A stretch of 64,000 bases of DNA, taken from contig JAJFVF010000004.1 in assembly GCA_021371935.1 (NCBI GenBank), forward strand, positions 1 through 64,000. Direction: 5' to 3'. The notes under the pieces are model-generated. The model was not told the origin of the DNA, did not search any database, and saw only the letters and a program-made list of their open reading frames with translations. The stretch is from a bacterium (GTDB lineage Bacteria; Armatimonadota; UBA5829). Positions 33,772 through 42,484 of this stretch are shown here, in pieces. The translations under genes were made by a program, and so were the position numbers. Every line of letters begins with the position of its first letter. Positions within the stretch are counted from its first letter, which is position 1.

Positions 33772-35562
33772 CTACTTTGCAAACATAGCCTTAAGCTCAG
33801 GAACGTAAGACTCGAAAGATCTAGACTCCCTGCTCTCACCCACATTCCATTGTCTGGCTCTCTCAATAAATTTGTCACATTCGACTGCAGGGTCAAATGG
33901 TGGAGCAAACGGGACATTTTCGGCTGCGGCTTCTTTTTTGAGATCGTTATATCGTAGAAGCCAGGCATAATCCAGAGTCATTCTTTCACGTCTGACACGC
34001 TGAAATATTACAGGGTCATCCGCCACCGATTTTTCCGCTTCATCAAAAAGCCTGGTAGCTTCACTCATTACATCAAGGGTAAGGAATGATAGATCCGTAT
34101 TATAGCAGCCCAAGCGTTGACCATTCTTTCCGATAGAATCATGAACCAGTTCGAGATAGGATTGAAGAAATGGCGCTGCGCTGCCATAGTATCCCTTTAG
34201 GAATTCGCTTGTAAGCTGTTTCTGATCACTGGACGGATTCCATTCCAGGTGAGCAATAACCCATGCGCGCAGCCTCACAAACTCACCTATAGAACAACCC
34301 GCATCACCTTGCTCAAACAGCCCCATTGTTTTGTTGCCCACAAAGAATTTGATATTTGGACCCAGCACATGCATATTCGGATGCGGCTGTATATAGCGAG
34401 CAAAGTCGGTAACGTAATCCCAAACATACAGATGCGGTGCAATTGCACTCCATGTATGCATGCTATCCCTAAATTCACGGTTCGTGTCACTGTCCGCCGG
34501 CTTTGCAAAGTCGCAGCCGATGCTGCACAGACGTATGACTACGTTCTCTCTCGGCTTTATGTAAGCAGGCGGCTTGAGTGTATATTGATATGCAAGCGTT
34601 TCCACCAGCATATCCGGGTATTGCTTCTCAATATCCGCGGCAATTAAATTTACGAACCTGATCAATGGACCGGACGGTGACTCCTCTTCAGTCTCGATGG
34701 CTTTGCATTTCTCGCATTGGCAATTGCCTCCATCTACATCATTTTGACTGATGGATATGATACCCGAAGTTGGATTCTGCTTGATCAAATCCAGCACAAC
34801 CCGGGTCATCTCGGCACGCATTTCATCATTGGTAAGGCATAGTTGTTTGTTATCTACACGTTTGCCGTCGATTAAGCTGTACCAGTCGGGATGGGCTGCA
34901 AAATACTTATCCGGCGGCAGAAATTGGAAGAAAGTATGACACCATCCAATGATGTTATAATGCCCACCATACTCATCGGGAATGTTATTAAAGTGACCGT
35001 TTAGCTTGAGCTTTACTGCAAAGAGCGGATTCTCATTCACATCCCTGTAAAATGTCTCTCTATACCTCAGTTTGGGAGTATACTTGATATCCAACTTGGG
35101 TATATCCAGCTTATTTTTCGTTGGAATGTAGCTCTCGGTTCCGGTCCACCAATGGCAGCCGACCGTATCCTCCAAAAAACTGTAGACTGCATATAGGCTC
35201 CCGCGTGGTCGTCCGCCCGCAAGGATAAGTTTGTCTCCGTCCGTGCGGATTACAATACCATCACTAGCCAAAGCCGACCAATCCACATCCGAAGCCAGTT
35301 TACTTACTCGTTTGGACTGGCCAACGAGTATTTGTGGCTCATCAGGGCCAATCAGGGAATCACTGCGAACAGGAAAATCCGCTCCGGTGACTTGCTTGAG
35401 GTAATCATGCAACTGATATGCTGCCGTAAGCTCCTGCTGGGTTGCGTCATCAGAGACTACTATATGATATAGTGTTTTACCGTGTTCAGATAATGTAATT
35501 GCGTTTGCAGTAACAGCTAGAGGCGCTATTGCAAGAGCTGCGATCAGAATTTGAATGTGCAT
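33772..35562 (-). CDS. Secreted DUF4838 protein (alpha-glucuronidase-like N-terminus), paralog 1
   Basis: A 596-aa protein with a signal peptide (MHIQILIAALAIAPLAVTANA), an N-terminal domain resembling the non-catalytic domain of GH67/GH20-type glycosidases (residues about 25-140, ending GRPRGSLYAVYSFLE), and a DUF4838 barrel-like region. The latter carries LIDGKRVDNKQLCLTN and a Cys cluster CQCEKCKAIE near residue 285. The family is linked to polysaccharide use, but activity is not established. A second copy (53992-55758) shares the layout, length and Cys cluster. Reads away from miaA; no partner gene adjoins it. Confidence 0.78.
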   Translation of the reverse strand: MHIQILIAALAIAPLAVTANAITLSEHGKTLYHIVVSDDATQQELTAAYQLHDYLKQVTGADFPVRSDSLIGPDEPQILVGQSKRVSKLASDVDWSALASDGIVIRTDGDKLILAGGRPRGSLYAVYSFLEDTVGCHWWTGTESYIPTKNKLDIPKLDIKYTPKLRYRETFYRDVNENPLFAVKLKLNGHFNNIPDEYGGHYNIIGWCHTFFQFLPPDKYFAAHPDWYSLIDGKRVDNKQLCLTNDEMRAEMTRVVLDLIKQNPTSGIISISQNDVDGGNCQCEKCKAIETEEESPSGPLIRFVNLIAADIEKQYPDMLVETLAYQYTLKPPAYIKPRENVVIRLCSIGCDFAKPADSDTNREFRDSMHTWSAIAPHLYVWDYVTDFARYIQPHPNMHVLGPNIKFFVGNKTMGLFEQGDAGCSIGEFVRLRAWVIAHLEWNPSSDQKQLTSEFLKGYYGSAAPFLQSYLELVHDSIGKNGQRLGCYNTDLSFLTLDVMSEATRLFDEAEKSVADDPVIFQRVRRERMTLDYAWLLRYNDLKKEAAAENVPFAPPFDPAVECDKFIERARQWNVGESRESRSFESYVPELKAMFAK

Positions 35563-35736
35563 GGGTTTCCTCCATTACTTGAGTTACACATTCAATATTG
35601 CTTTACTGATGCTTTGATACCTGCTTATTTCACTTTAGCTCCGACAAGATTTTTGCATAAAATGAAAACAGTGGACTTCGGCGCGGCAAAGCGGTTGTCA
35701 CCCTATCTCACAATCCGCCATGCGCAACTCCAGCTA

Positions 35737-35826
35737 TTAAGTTATGCCGACAATAAGCACGAGCCCTAGCAGCGAGAGAAAAATTGTCCATCCAATACTG
35801 ATCTTACCTGTTTGCGTGATGCGCAT
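35737..35826 (-). CDS. 29-aa single-helix membrane peptide, hypothetical
   Basis: ATG 35826 follows a perfect GGAGG by six bases. The peptide begins MRITQTGKISIGW and continues as one hydrophobic helix, TIFLSLLGLVLIVGIT, ending at TAA. The N-terminus is basic, as expected for an N-in membrane anchor. The combination of strong ribosome site, clean helix and gene-free surroundings supports a real small gene. It was missed because of its size. It reads away from miaA toward the DUF4838 gene, which starts 174 bases beyond its stop. Function unknown; no toxin signature is evident. Confidence 0.5.
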   Translation of the reverse strand: MRITQTGKISIGWTIFLSLLGLVLIVGIT

Positions 35827-35922
35827 ACTATGCCTCCACACATATTCGTAAATATTAGGCTCAGCCGGAGTTTTTCCTCCCTAATTATTATTTGTGCCAT
35901 GCAAAGAGCGGGGTTCGCGTTT

Positions 35923-35950
35923 TTGTGATGATATGTTATACTTTTATAAT
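35923..35950 (+). promoter_or_regulatory. Probable promoter of the miaA-hfq operon
   Basis: Perfect TATAAT (35945-35950) with TTGTGA (35923-35928) 16 bases upstream. Confidence 0.55.
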
Positions 35951-35976
35951 CAACATTTGTAAGGATGGTAGACGCA

Positions 35977-36903
35977 TTGATCGGCGTGATCGCGATAGTC
36001 GGACCCACCGCTGTGGGTAAGACGGCTGTGGCGATAGAACTGACGGCGCTTATCGGCGGTGAGATTGTATCGGCGGACTCGATGGCCATCTATAAAGGCA
36101 TGGATATCGGGACAGCCAAACCGACCGCCGAGGAACAGTTGCGTGCACGGTTTCATCTGATCGATGTGGCCGATCCGGCAGAGTCATTTAACGTGGGTGA
36201 GTTTCAAAGACTCGCCCATGATGCAATAGATGATATATCACATCGAAATCCACCCGCCATTATCGTGGGAGGCAGTGGGTTGTATGTGCGGGCAGCTATT
36301 GACGGGCTGGACGAGTCGATACCTGCTGATAATAAAGAATTTCGGCAAAGGATGGTTGAACAGGCGCGTCTATATGGTAATGAATACGTGCATGGCATGC
36401 TCGCGAAGGTCGATCCAGTGTCGGCACAGCGAATCCATCCAAATAACCTGAAACGAGTAATACGAGCGCTGGAAATATACGATCTGACGGGATCCAGACC
36501 CTCGGATGTCTTTGAAAAGGATTCCAGGAGAGAATCACGTTATCCAGACGCCCGGTTTTTCGGTCTGACTATGGACCGCAAAATGCTATACGCGCGAGTT
36601 GAGGATCGCGTGGATATGATGATAGATACCGGCCTTGTCGAAGAAGTCTCGCGGCTCATATGCTCGGGCATCGATCCAGATACGACCGCAATGCAGGGCC
36701 TTGGCTATAAGGAAATAGCCGGCTATCTGAGAGGAGAATACGGTTTTGACAAGGCCGTCGAACTCCTCAAAAAGAACACCAGGCGGTTTGCCAAGAGGCA
36801 ATACACTTGGTTCCGAGCCGACCCACGAGTGCAATGGATTGACGTGGAAGGACGAACCGCCGCAGAGGTGTCATTAATAATAAAGGAGTCCTTAGACAAA
36901 TGA
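35977..36903 (+). CDS. miaA: tRNA dimethylallyltransferase
   Basis: Adds a dimethylallyl group to A37 of tRNAs reading UNN codons. The product of about 308 aa has the P-loop GPTAVGKT, the [16 protein letters not shown] substrate motif, [10 protein letters not shown] and KRQYTWFR near the end. TTG 35977 is preferred because AAGGATGG ends eight bases upstream; ATG 35965 lies directly on that site. The stop overlaps the hfq ATG by four bases, the conserved miaA-hfq pairing. Confidence 0.94.
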   Translation: MIGVIAIVGPTAVGKTAVAIELTALIGGEIVSADSMAIYKGMDIGTAKPTAEEQLRARFHLIDVADPAESFNVGEFQRLAHDAIDDISHRNPPAIIVGGSGLYVRAAIDGLDESIPADNKEFRQRMVEQARLYGNEYVHGMLAKVDPVSAQRIHPNNLKRVIRALEIYDLTGSRPSDVFEKDSRRESRYPDARFFGLTMDRKMLYARVEDRVDMMIDTGLVEEVSRLICSGIDPDTTAMQGLGYKEIAGYLRGEYGFDKAVELLKKNTRRFAKRQYTWFRADPRVQWIDVEGRTAAEVSLIIKESLDK

Positions 36904-37169
36904 ACAAGGCACAGATGAACCTGCAGGATACGTTCCTGAACCAGGTCAGAAAAGACAACATTCCCGTCACTATTTACCTCACCAGCGGTGTGCAGCTCAA
37001 GGGGCTGGTGCGTGGGTTCGACTCTTTTACAGTCGTGCTCGAAACACCAGGCAAACCGTCGCAGCTTGTATATAAGCATGCAATGGCATCGGTGGTACCG
37101 CTCAAATTCGTTCAGCTTGCACCAAAAGATGAACGCGAAACCGCTCCTGCCGAAGAAGAGACTCCATAG
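36900..37169 (+). CDS. hfq: RNA chaperone Hfq
   Basis: Hexameric Sm-like protein that pairs small RNAs with mRNAs. 89 aa: N-terminal helix [13 protein letters not shown], Sm1 with [20 protein letters not shown], Sm2 with [10 protein letters not shown] (family consensus YKHAIS), and an acidic tail [12 protein letters not shown]. Starts inside the miaA stop (ATGA), so translation is coupled. A strong stem-loop (37218-37243) follows before dapF. Confidence 0.96.
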   Translation: MNKAQMNLQDTFLNQVRKDNIPVTIYLTSGVQLKGLVRGFDSFTVVLETPGKPSQLVYKHAMASVVPLKFVQLAPKDERETAPAEEETP

Positions 37170-37217
37170 ACTCAGACTTGTTAAATATTGGGGATCGAAG
37201 GTCCCTGCTTGACATTT

Positions 37218-37243
37218 AGGCGGCGATTCGGGGATCGCCGCCT
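37218..37243 (+). terminator. Stem-loop after hfq
   Basis: AGGCGGCGAT (37218-37227), loop TCGGGG, ATCGCCGCCT (37234-37243), 48 bases past the stop. A perfect 10-bp stem without a U run. It shares the GATTCGGGGATC core with other gene-end loops in this window. Confidence 0.6.
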
Positions 37244-37294
37244 ATCAGTGCAATTAGCGAATTCTGAATTTTGGGAATGCACAGGAAGAAAATA

Positions 37295-38164
37295 GTGAAA
37301 TTTACAAAAATGCATGGCGCCGGTAATGACTTCGTGGTAATCGACGGCGCTAAAGAAATAATAACTGAAGAACAATTGCCGGCAGTCGCAAAGCATGCAT
37401 GCAAACGACAGTTTGGTATAGGTGGAGATGGAATTATCCTGGTCTTGCCGTCGCGCATCGCCAACTTCCGTATGCGCATGTTTAACCCGGACGGCACCGA
37501 AGCCGAAATGTGCGGCAACGGAATCCGCTGTTTCGCAAAATATTTGTATGACCGAAAGCTGCACAACGACGTTATTATGAGTGTGGAAACCCTGGGTGGG
37601 ATAAAGACACTTAAGCTCAATGCGACAGGCGGCAAGGTGCAGACTGTACGAGTGGATATGGGCGAGCCTGGACTGCTGCGGTCTGAAATACCGATGAAAG
37701 GCACCGCAAGTGATAAAGTGGTTGCCGAACCGTTGAAGGTCGCGGGGAAAAAGATCGAAGTCACATGCGTTTCGATGGGAAATCCGCACTGCGTGACATT
37801 CGTCGACCATGTGGACGAGGTTCCCGTGGAAAAGGTCGGACCGGAAGTGGAAAACCACTCATCGTTCCCGCAGAGGACAAATGTCGAGTTCATTGAAGTC
37901 ATGAACCAGCAGGAAATCAAGATGCGTGTGTGGGAGCGTGGAGCGGGCGAGACTCTGGCCTGCGGAACAGGAGCATGTGCATCCGCCGTAGCATCTATGC
38001 TCAACAATAAAGTGCAGAAGAAAGTCACCGTCCACCTGAGGGGCGGCGACCTGTTCATAGAGTGGCTCGGCGACAACAAAGTATATATGACCGGCCCCGC
38101 CGAAGAAGTGTTCGAGGGGAAGGTAAATACGGCTGAGTTCAAGAAGTGGATATCTGAAGGTTAG
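37295..38164 (+). CDS. dapF: Diaminopimelate epimerase
   Basis: Converts LL- to meso-diaminopimelate for peptidoglycan and lysine. The 289-aa product begins MKFTKMHGAGNDFV as in the family and has both catalytic cysteines: C73 in EMCGNGIRCF and C223 in LACGTGACAS. GTG 37295 is chosen: GGAAG lies six bases upstream and the N-terminus aligns; the longer frame from 37271 adds nothing conserved. Followed by two dapL genes, so the last two steps to meso-DAP are encoded together. Confidence 0.95.
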   Translation: MKFTKMHGAGNDFVVIDGAKEIITEEQLPAVAKHACKRQFGIGGDGIILVLPSRIANFRMRMFNPDGTEAEMCGNGIRCFAKYLYDRKLHNDVIMSVETLGGIKTLKLNATGGKVQTVRVDMGEPGLLRSEIPMKGTASDKVVAEPLKVAGKKIEVTCVSMGNPHCVTFVDHVDEVPVEKVGPEVENHSSFPQRTNVEFIEVMNQQEIKMRVWERGAGETLACGTGACASAVASMLNNKVQKKVTVHLRGGDLFIEWLGDNKVYMTGPAEEVFEGKVNTAEFKKWISEG

Positions 38165-38194
38165 CTTAGAGCCGAAAGTGGAGAACTAAAGAGC
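38163..38194. repeat. Purine-rich dispersed repeat R5, copy 3
   Basis: AGCTTAGAGCCGAAAGTGGA then GAACTAAAGAGC, starting at the dapF stop codon. It aligns base for base with 21789-21820 apart from a few substitutions and one insertion. Confidence 0.65.
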
Positions 38195-38244
38195 GCCGTT
38201 CGGTGGAAAGCCGGGCGGCCTTTTGTATAAAAAGGAGAACGCCA

Positions 38245-39423
38245 GTGGAACGAGCAAAAAGACTTGACCTTATACCGCCATATCTGTTCGGTGAAATATC
38301 TCGGCTAAAGGCCAAAGCCATCGCCGAAGGTAAAGATCTGGTAGACCTCGGAATCGGCGATCCAGATCAGCCTACTCCGCAGGGCGTGATCGACAGGCTC
38401 TGTGAAGCGGCAAATGACCCGGAGACTCATCGCTATGACGAGACCGAAGCCGGCTGGCCGCTGTTCCTTGAAGCTGCCGCCGGGTGGTATAAGAAGCGGT
38501 TCGACGTTGACATAGACCCTAAGTCTGAGGCAATGCTCCTGCTCGGTTCCAAAGATGGGCTGGCTCACCTCTGCTGGGCTATGATTAATCCGGGAGATAT
38601 CAGCCTTGTACCGGACCCGGGTTACACGGTCTATAAGGTCAACACCCTTATGGCGGGCGGCGATATCCATCAGATGCCGCTGCTTGAGGAAAATGGGTTC
38701 GTGCCGGACCTGGGTGACATACCCACGGATATCGCCAAAAAGGCAAAGTTGATGTTCCTCAACTACCCGAACAACCCGACAGGTGCTGTGGCGACACTTG
38801 ATTTCTACAATGACGTGGTGCGTTTTGCGAAGGATTACGACATCGCGGTCTGCAGCGACCTGGCATACTCCGAAGTGACCTATGACGGATATAATGCGCC
38901 GAGCATGCTTCAAGCGGATGAGGCAAAAGACGTAGTAATTGAAATGCATTCGCTCTCGAAGACGTATAACATGACTGGGTGGAGAATCGGATTCGCGGTC
39001 GGAAACAAAGACCTTATCACTCATTTGAACAAACTAAAGTCGAATATAGATTCACGGCAGTTCCCGGCGGTCGATATCGCCGCCGCATATGCTCTGGAGA
39101 ACGTGTCCAACCAGCCTACTCTCGATCTATATAAAAAGAGGAGAGATATCCTTGTCGATGGTCTCAACGGGTTGGGATGGAATGTGAAAAAGCCTGTGGC
39201 ATCGCTCTATGTTTGGGCAAAAGTGCCCGAGGGCTACACCTCAGCAGATTTTGCCAAGATGCTGCTCACCGATGCGGGTGTGCTGGTTATTCCAGGCAAC
39301 GGGTATGGAGAGTATGGCGAGGGATATGTGCGGATGTCGCTTACCGTCTCCGGCGATAAGGACGGTGACAGAATGGCTGAAGCTGTGCGCAGAATCAAAG
39401 AAATAGAAGTAAAATGGAGTTAG
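38245..39423 (+). CDS. dapL: LL-diaminopimelate aminotransferase, copy 1
   Basis: PLP enzyme that makes LL-diaminopimelate directly from tetrahydrodipicolinate and glutamate. 392 aa; PLP lysine K239 in SLSKTYNMTGWRIGF, NYPNNPTG at 173-180, LVPDPGYTVY at 121-130. GTG 38245 has AAGGAG nine bases upstream. The linked dapF makes DapL a better call than another class I aminotransferase. Followed after four bases by a colinear paralog. Confidence 0.9.
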   Translation: MERAKRLDLIPPYLFGEISRLKAKAIAEGKDLVDLGIGDPDQPTPQGVIDRLCEAANDPETHRYDETEAGWPLFLEAAAGWYKKRFDVDIDPKSEAMLLLGSKDGLAHLCWAMINPGDISLVPDPGYTVYKVNTLMAGGDIHQMPLLEENGFVPDLGDIPTDIAKKAKLMFLNYPNNPTGAVATLDFYNDVVRFAKDYDIAVCSDLAYSEVTYDGYNAPSMLQADEAKDVVIEMHSLSKTYNMTGWRIGFAVGNKDLITHLNKLKSNIDSRQFPAVDIAAAYALENVSNQPTLDLYKKRRDILVDGLNGLGWNVKKPVASLYVWAKVPEGYTSADFAKMLLTDAGVLVIPGNGYGEYGEGYVRMSLTVSGDKDGDRMAEAVRRIKEIEVKWS

Positions 39424-39427
39424 TAAG

Positions 39428-40603
39428 TTGAAAAAGGCAAAGAGACTGGGCAAAGTGCCGCCCTATTTGTTCATGGAGATATCCAGGCTGAAGGCCAAGG
39501 TCATGGCTGAAGGCAGAGACATTATAGACCTTGGGATCGGAGACCCGGACCAGCCCACACCCGAACCGATTGTGGACAAGCTATGTGAAGTGGCAAGAGA
39601 GGCCGAGTATCACAGGTATGACGAATCGGAAGCCGGATGCCCAGCGCTCATGGAAACGGCAGCCAGGTGGTATAAGAAACGGTTTGACGTGGATATCGAC
39701 CCGGACACCGAGACAGTGCTGCTGATCGGCTCAATAGATGGACTTGCCCACCTCTGCTGGACACTGATCGACCCGGGGGATATCAGCCTTGTGCCTGACC
39801 CGGGCTATACTGTCTATAGGGTCAACACACTGATGGCAGGCGGCGAACCCGTGCCGATGCCGCTCCTTGAAAAGAACAACTTCCTGCCCGACCTTACGGC
39901 AATCCCCACCGATACGGCCAAAGCTGCTAGGTTGATGTTCGTCAACTACCCCAATAATCCCACCGGCGCGGTGGCCGACCTCGACTTCTACAGAGATGTA
40001 GTCGACTTTGCAAGGCAATATGACATTGCCGTCTGCAGCGACCTGGCATACTCGGAAGTCACATATGACGGCTATAGTGCGCCCAGCATACTTCAGGTTC
40101 CAGGATCAAAAGACTTTTGCATCGAGATGAACACGCTTTCCAAAACATATAACATGACCGGGTGGAGAATAGGCTTCGGTGTCGGCAACAGCGAACTGGT
40201 CGCAGCCCTAAATGACCTTAAGACCAATGTCGATTCGAGGCAGTTCCAGCCGATAGGACTTGCCGCAGCATATGCTTTGGAAAATGTTTCTAATAAGAGT
40301 ATGCTCGATCTATATAGTAAGAGAAGAGACATACTGGTCGATGGTCTCAATGCTCTTGGTTGGAACTTGAAAAAGCCCAAGGCGTCGCTCTATGTGTGGG
40401 CGAAAGTGCCCGAAAGATATACTTCTTCGGAGTTTGCCAAGCTGCTGCTCAACGAAGCGGGAGTGCTGGTCATTCCAGGAAACAGCTACGGCGAATATGG
40501 CGAAGGATATGTCCGCATGGCGCTTACCGTGCTTGGAGATAATGATGGCGACCGAATTACAGAGGCTGTGAGCAGGATCAAGAGCATGAAACTCAAATTT
40601 TGA
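39428..40603 (+). CDS. dapL: LL-diaminopimelate aminotransferase-like, copy 2
   Basis: A 391-aa tandem paralog of the preceding gene, colinear through at least residue 240, with the same PLP lysine K239 and Schiff-base region. One visible change near the cofactor is I103 in GSIDGLAHL where copy 1 has K103. It may have shifted to a different amino donor or acceptor, or be a redundant DapL. TTG start at 39428; the GGAG at the end of copy 1 is its likely ribosome site. Confidence 0.82.
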   Translation: MKKAKRLGKVPPYLFMEISRLKAKVMAEGRDIIDLGIGDPDQPTPEPIVDKLCEVAREAEYHRYDESEAGCPALMETAARWYKKRFDVDIDPDTETVLLIGSIDGLAHLCWTLIDPGDISLVPDPGYTVYRVNTLMAGGEPVPMPLLEKNNFLPDLTAIPTDTAKAARLMFVNYPNNPTGAVADLDFYRDVVDFARQYDIAVCSDLAYSEVTYDGYSAPSILQVPGSKDFCIEMNTLSKTYNMTGWRIGFGVGNSELVAALNDLKTNVDSRQFQPIGLAAAYALENVSNKSMLDLYSKRRDILVDGLNALGWNLKKPKASLYVWAKVPERYTSSEFAKLLLNEAGVLVIPGNSYGEYGEGYVRMALTVLGDNDGDRITEAVSRIKSMKLKF

Positions 40604-40654
40604 GTTGTTGGGATAGGCGTAACTTATCAGAATTCCCGAAAAGCCGAACCTACA

Positions 40655-41164
40655 ATGCTTATTCGTAATGCCACAATTGAAGATGCGGCGGGCATTGCCA
40701 GGGTTGCCATTGACACATGGCGGACCGCTTACCGCGGTCTGATGGACGATGAATACCTCGATAATACGAGTTATGAGCGCTCAGAACAAGGCTGGCAAAG
40801 AGGTCTGGCCGAAAAAAATTGCTTCACATTCGTGGCGACCGATGATGACGGCAGAATCATTGGGTTTGCTCATGCGGGTCCAGAGAGAGATGGCGATCCG
40901 ACCTATAAGTGTGAACTTTACGCATTATACGTTCTTCAAGAATATCAAGGTAGGGGTATAGGTAAGGCTCTGTTCGATAAGGTTGCTGAGAGATTCACAT
41001 CCGATGGCACCGGCGGCATGATTATTTGGGTACTTACTGAAAATAAATCGCGCATGTTCTACGAGCACATAAATGGCCGCTTTATAAGGCGTAAAACCCT
41101 CACCATTGGCGGGCGTGAGCTTGAAGCCAGCGCATATGGTTGGGATACACCCATTGAATCTTAA
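40655..41164 (+). CDS. GNAT-family N-acetyltransferase
   Basis: A 169-aa acetyl-CoA-dependent acetyltransferase. The acetyl-CoA loop is in YQGRGIGKALFD (about 98-109), after the beta strand ELYALYVL; the N-terminus LIRNATIEDAAGIARV is typical. The substrate (protein N-terminus, small amine or antibiotic) is unknown. Its 3' end overlaps the likely start of hflX by 11 bases. Confidence 0.87.
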   Translation: MLIRNATIEDAAGIARVAIDTWRTAYRGLMDDEYLDNTSYERSEQGWQRGLAEKNCFTFVATDDDGRIIGFAHAGPERDGDPTYKCELYALYVLQEYQGRGIGKALFDKVAERFTSDGTGGMIIWVLTENKSRMFYEHINGRFIRRKTLTIGGRELEASAYGWDTPIES

Positions 41165-42440
41165 TGAGATCAGCACAACCGATAAAGCGCTTTTGGTGGT
41201 CATCGATCCTAAAGGCAATTGGGAAGCCGATGCCAATACCGAAGAACTGCGCGAGCTTGTGGACAGCGCAGGTATCGAGATCGTCGATGAGATGCATATC
41301 CGGCGAGATGACCCTGACCCGCGCTATTACATAGGCAAAGGCAACGCGGAGGAAGCGTATTTGCGTGTGACCGATGCGGATGCGTCGGTGGTGATAATAG
41401 GTGAAGACCTCTCCCCCACCCAACAAAGAAACCTCAGCGATGCAACCAAGTGCGAAGTGATCGACCGCACTCAGCTCATACTCGACATATTCGCTCAGCG
41501 CGCCCGTACAAGTGAGGGAAACCTGCAGGTGGAACTTGCCCAGCTTCAATATCTGCTTCCCAGGCTCACAGGCCAGGGCACATCCATGTCGCGTATCGGC
41601 GGCGGCAGCGCTGGTGGAATCGCCACACGCGGACCGGGTGAGACTAAGCTCGAAACAGACCGCAGACGCGTTCGCAAACGGATCTCCATCCTGCGACATG
41701 AGCTTGATGGGGTCGTCCAGCACAGAAAAGTCCAGAAACGATCCAGACGAAAGCTGATGGTCCCAAATGCCTCCCTGGTCGGCTATACCAGCGCCGGCAA
41801 ATCCACCCTAATGAATCTGCTGGCAGGAACAGATGTCTCAGCTAATGCAAGGCTGTTCGAGACGCTGGATCCCACGACTCGGCGGGTCGAACTGGAAGGC
41901 CAGTGCTCAATTATCCTGTCCGACACAGTCGGCTTTCTGCGCAATTTGCCGCACGGGCTTATTGCCGCTTTTCGCGCCACACTGGAAGAGGTAATCGAAG
42001 CGGATTTTCTGATACATGTGGTCGATGCGGCTCACCCGTTCTTCAGGCAGCAATATGAATCGGTCATAGAAGTGCTGGCGGAACTGGATGTCGAAGACAA
42101 GCCTATCATCACGGTCTTCAATAAGAGTGATCTTGTGAAAGATCAATATGAACTCAGGAGGCTCGTCGCGGAGATTCCCGATTCATGCTATATGTCCGCT
42201 CAAACAGGCGAAGGAGTGGAATATCTACATCGGCTTTTATGTAAAGTCATCGGCGAGATGATGAGCCGAATTGAAGCAATGCTGCCATATGACAGAGGCG
42301 ACCTCCTGGCGATGTGCCACGACAAGGGACGCGTCATTATGCAGGAATATTTGCCGGAAGGGGTGCACTTGGAAGTGGAATTGTCACCAGACCTGGCTGA
42401 CAAGTTAAGAGAATTTAAGACGGAATTTCCGAGCTCATAA
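41154..42440 (+). CDS. hflX: GTPase HflX
   Basis: Ribosome-associated GTPase that splits stalled or heat-damaged 70S ribosomes. Domains: N-terminal HflX domain with RYYIGKGNAEE, the glycine-rich linker SRIGGGSAGGIATRGPGETK, then the G domain with P-loop GYTSAGKST, switch DTVGFLRNLPH and NKSD. The product is about 428 aa. TTG 41154 is my preferred start (GGGA nine bases upstream); the frame remains open to 41106 inside the acetyltransferase gene. It is in the miaA-hfq-hflX neighbourhood known from proteobacteria, but with four genes inserted between hfq and hflX. Confidence 0.92.
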   Translation: MNLNEISTTDKALLVVIDPKGNWEADANTEELRELVDSAGIEIVDEMHIRRDDPDPRYYIGKGNAEEAYLRVTDADASVVIIGEDLSPTQQRNLSDATKCEVIDRTQLILDIFAQRARTSEGNLQVELAQLQYLLPRLTGQGTSMSRIGGGSAGGIATRGPGETKLETDRRRVRKRISILRHELDGVVQHRKVQKRSRRKLMVPNASLVGYTSAGKSTLMNLLAGTDVSANARLFETLDPTTRRVELEGQCSIILSDTVGFLRNLPHGLIAAFRATLEEVIEADFLIHVVDAAHPFFRQQYESVIEVLAELDVEDKPIITVFNKSDLVKDQYELRRLVAEIPDSCYMSAQTGEGVEYLHRLLCKVIGEMMSRIEAMLPYDRGDLLAMCHDKGRVIMQEYLPEGVHLEVELSPDLADKLREFKTEFPSS

Positions 42441-42446
42441 AGTTTT

Positions 42447-42475
42447 GATCGCCCGGAATGGAGTTCCGGACGATC
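42447..42475. terminator. Stem-loop after hflX
   Basis: GATCG-c-CCGGAA pairs with TTCCGG-a-CGATC around loop TGGAG. It lies between the convergent hflX and 42485-43162 genes and can serve both. No U run. Confidence 0.6.
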
Positions 42476-42484
42476 ATCGAGATA

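Larger units (their letters stand above)
35563..35976. other. Divergent spacer upstream of miaA and DUF4838
   Basis: About 410 bases. It contains one probable 29-codon minus-strand gene (35737-35826), a miaA promoter (35923-35950) and otherwise no feature I can support. Confidence 0.5.

Noticed and set aside
37216-38142. 308-codon minus-strand frame opposite dapF
   Set aside because: Antisense shadow; Ser/Pro/Thr-rich translation with no recognisable domain, while dapF is clear.
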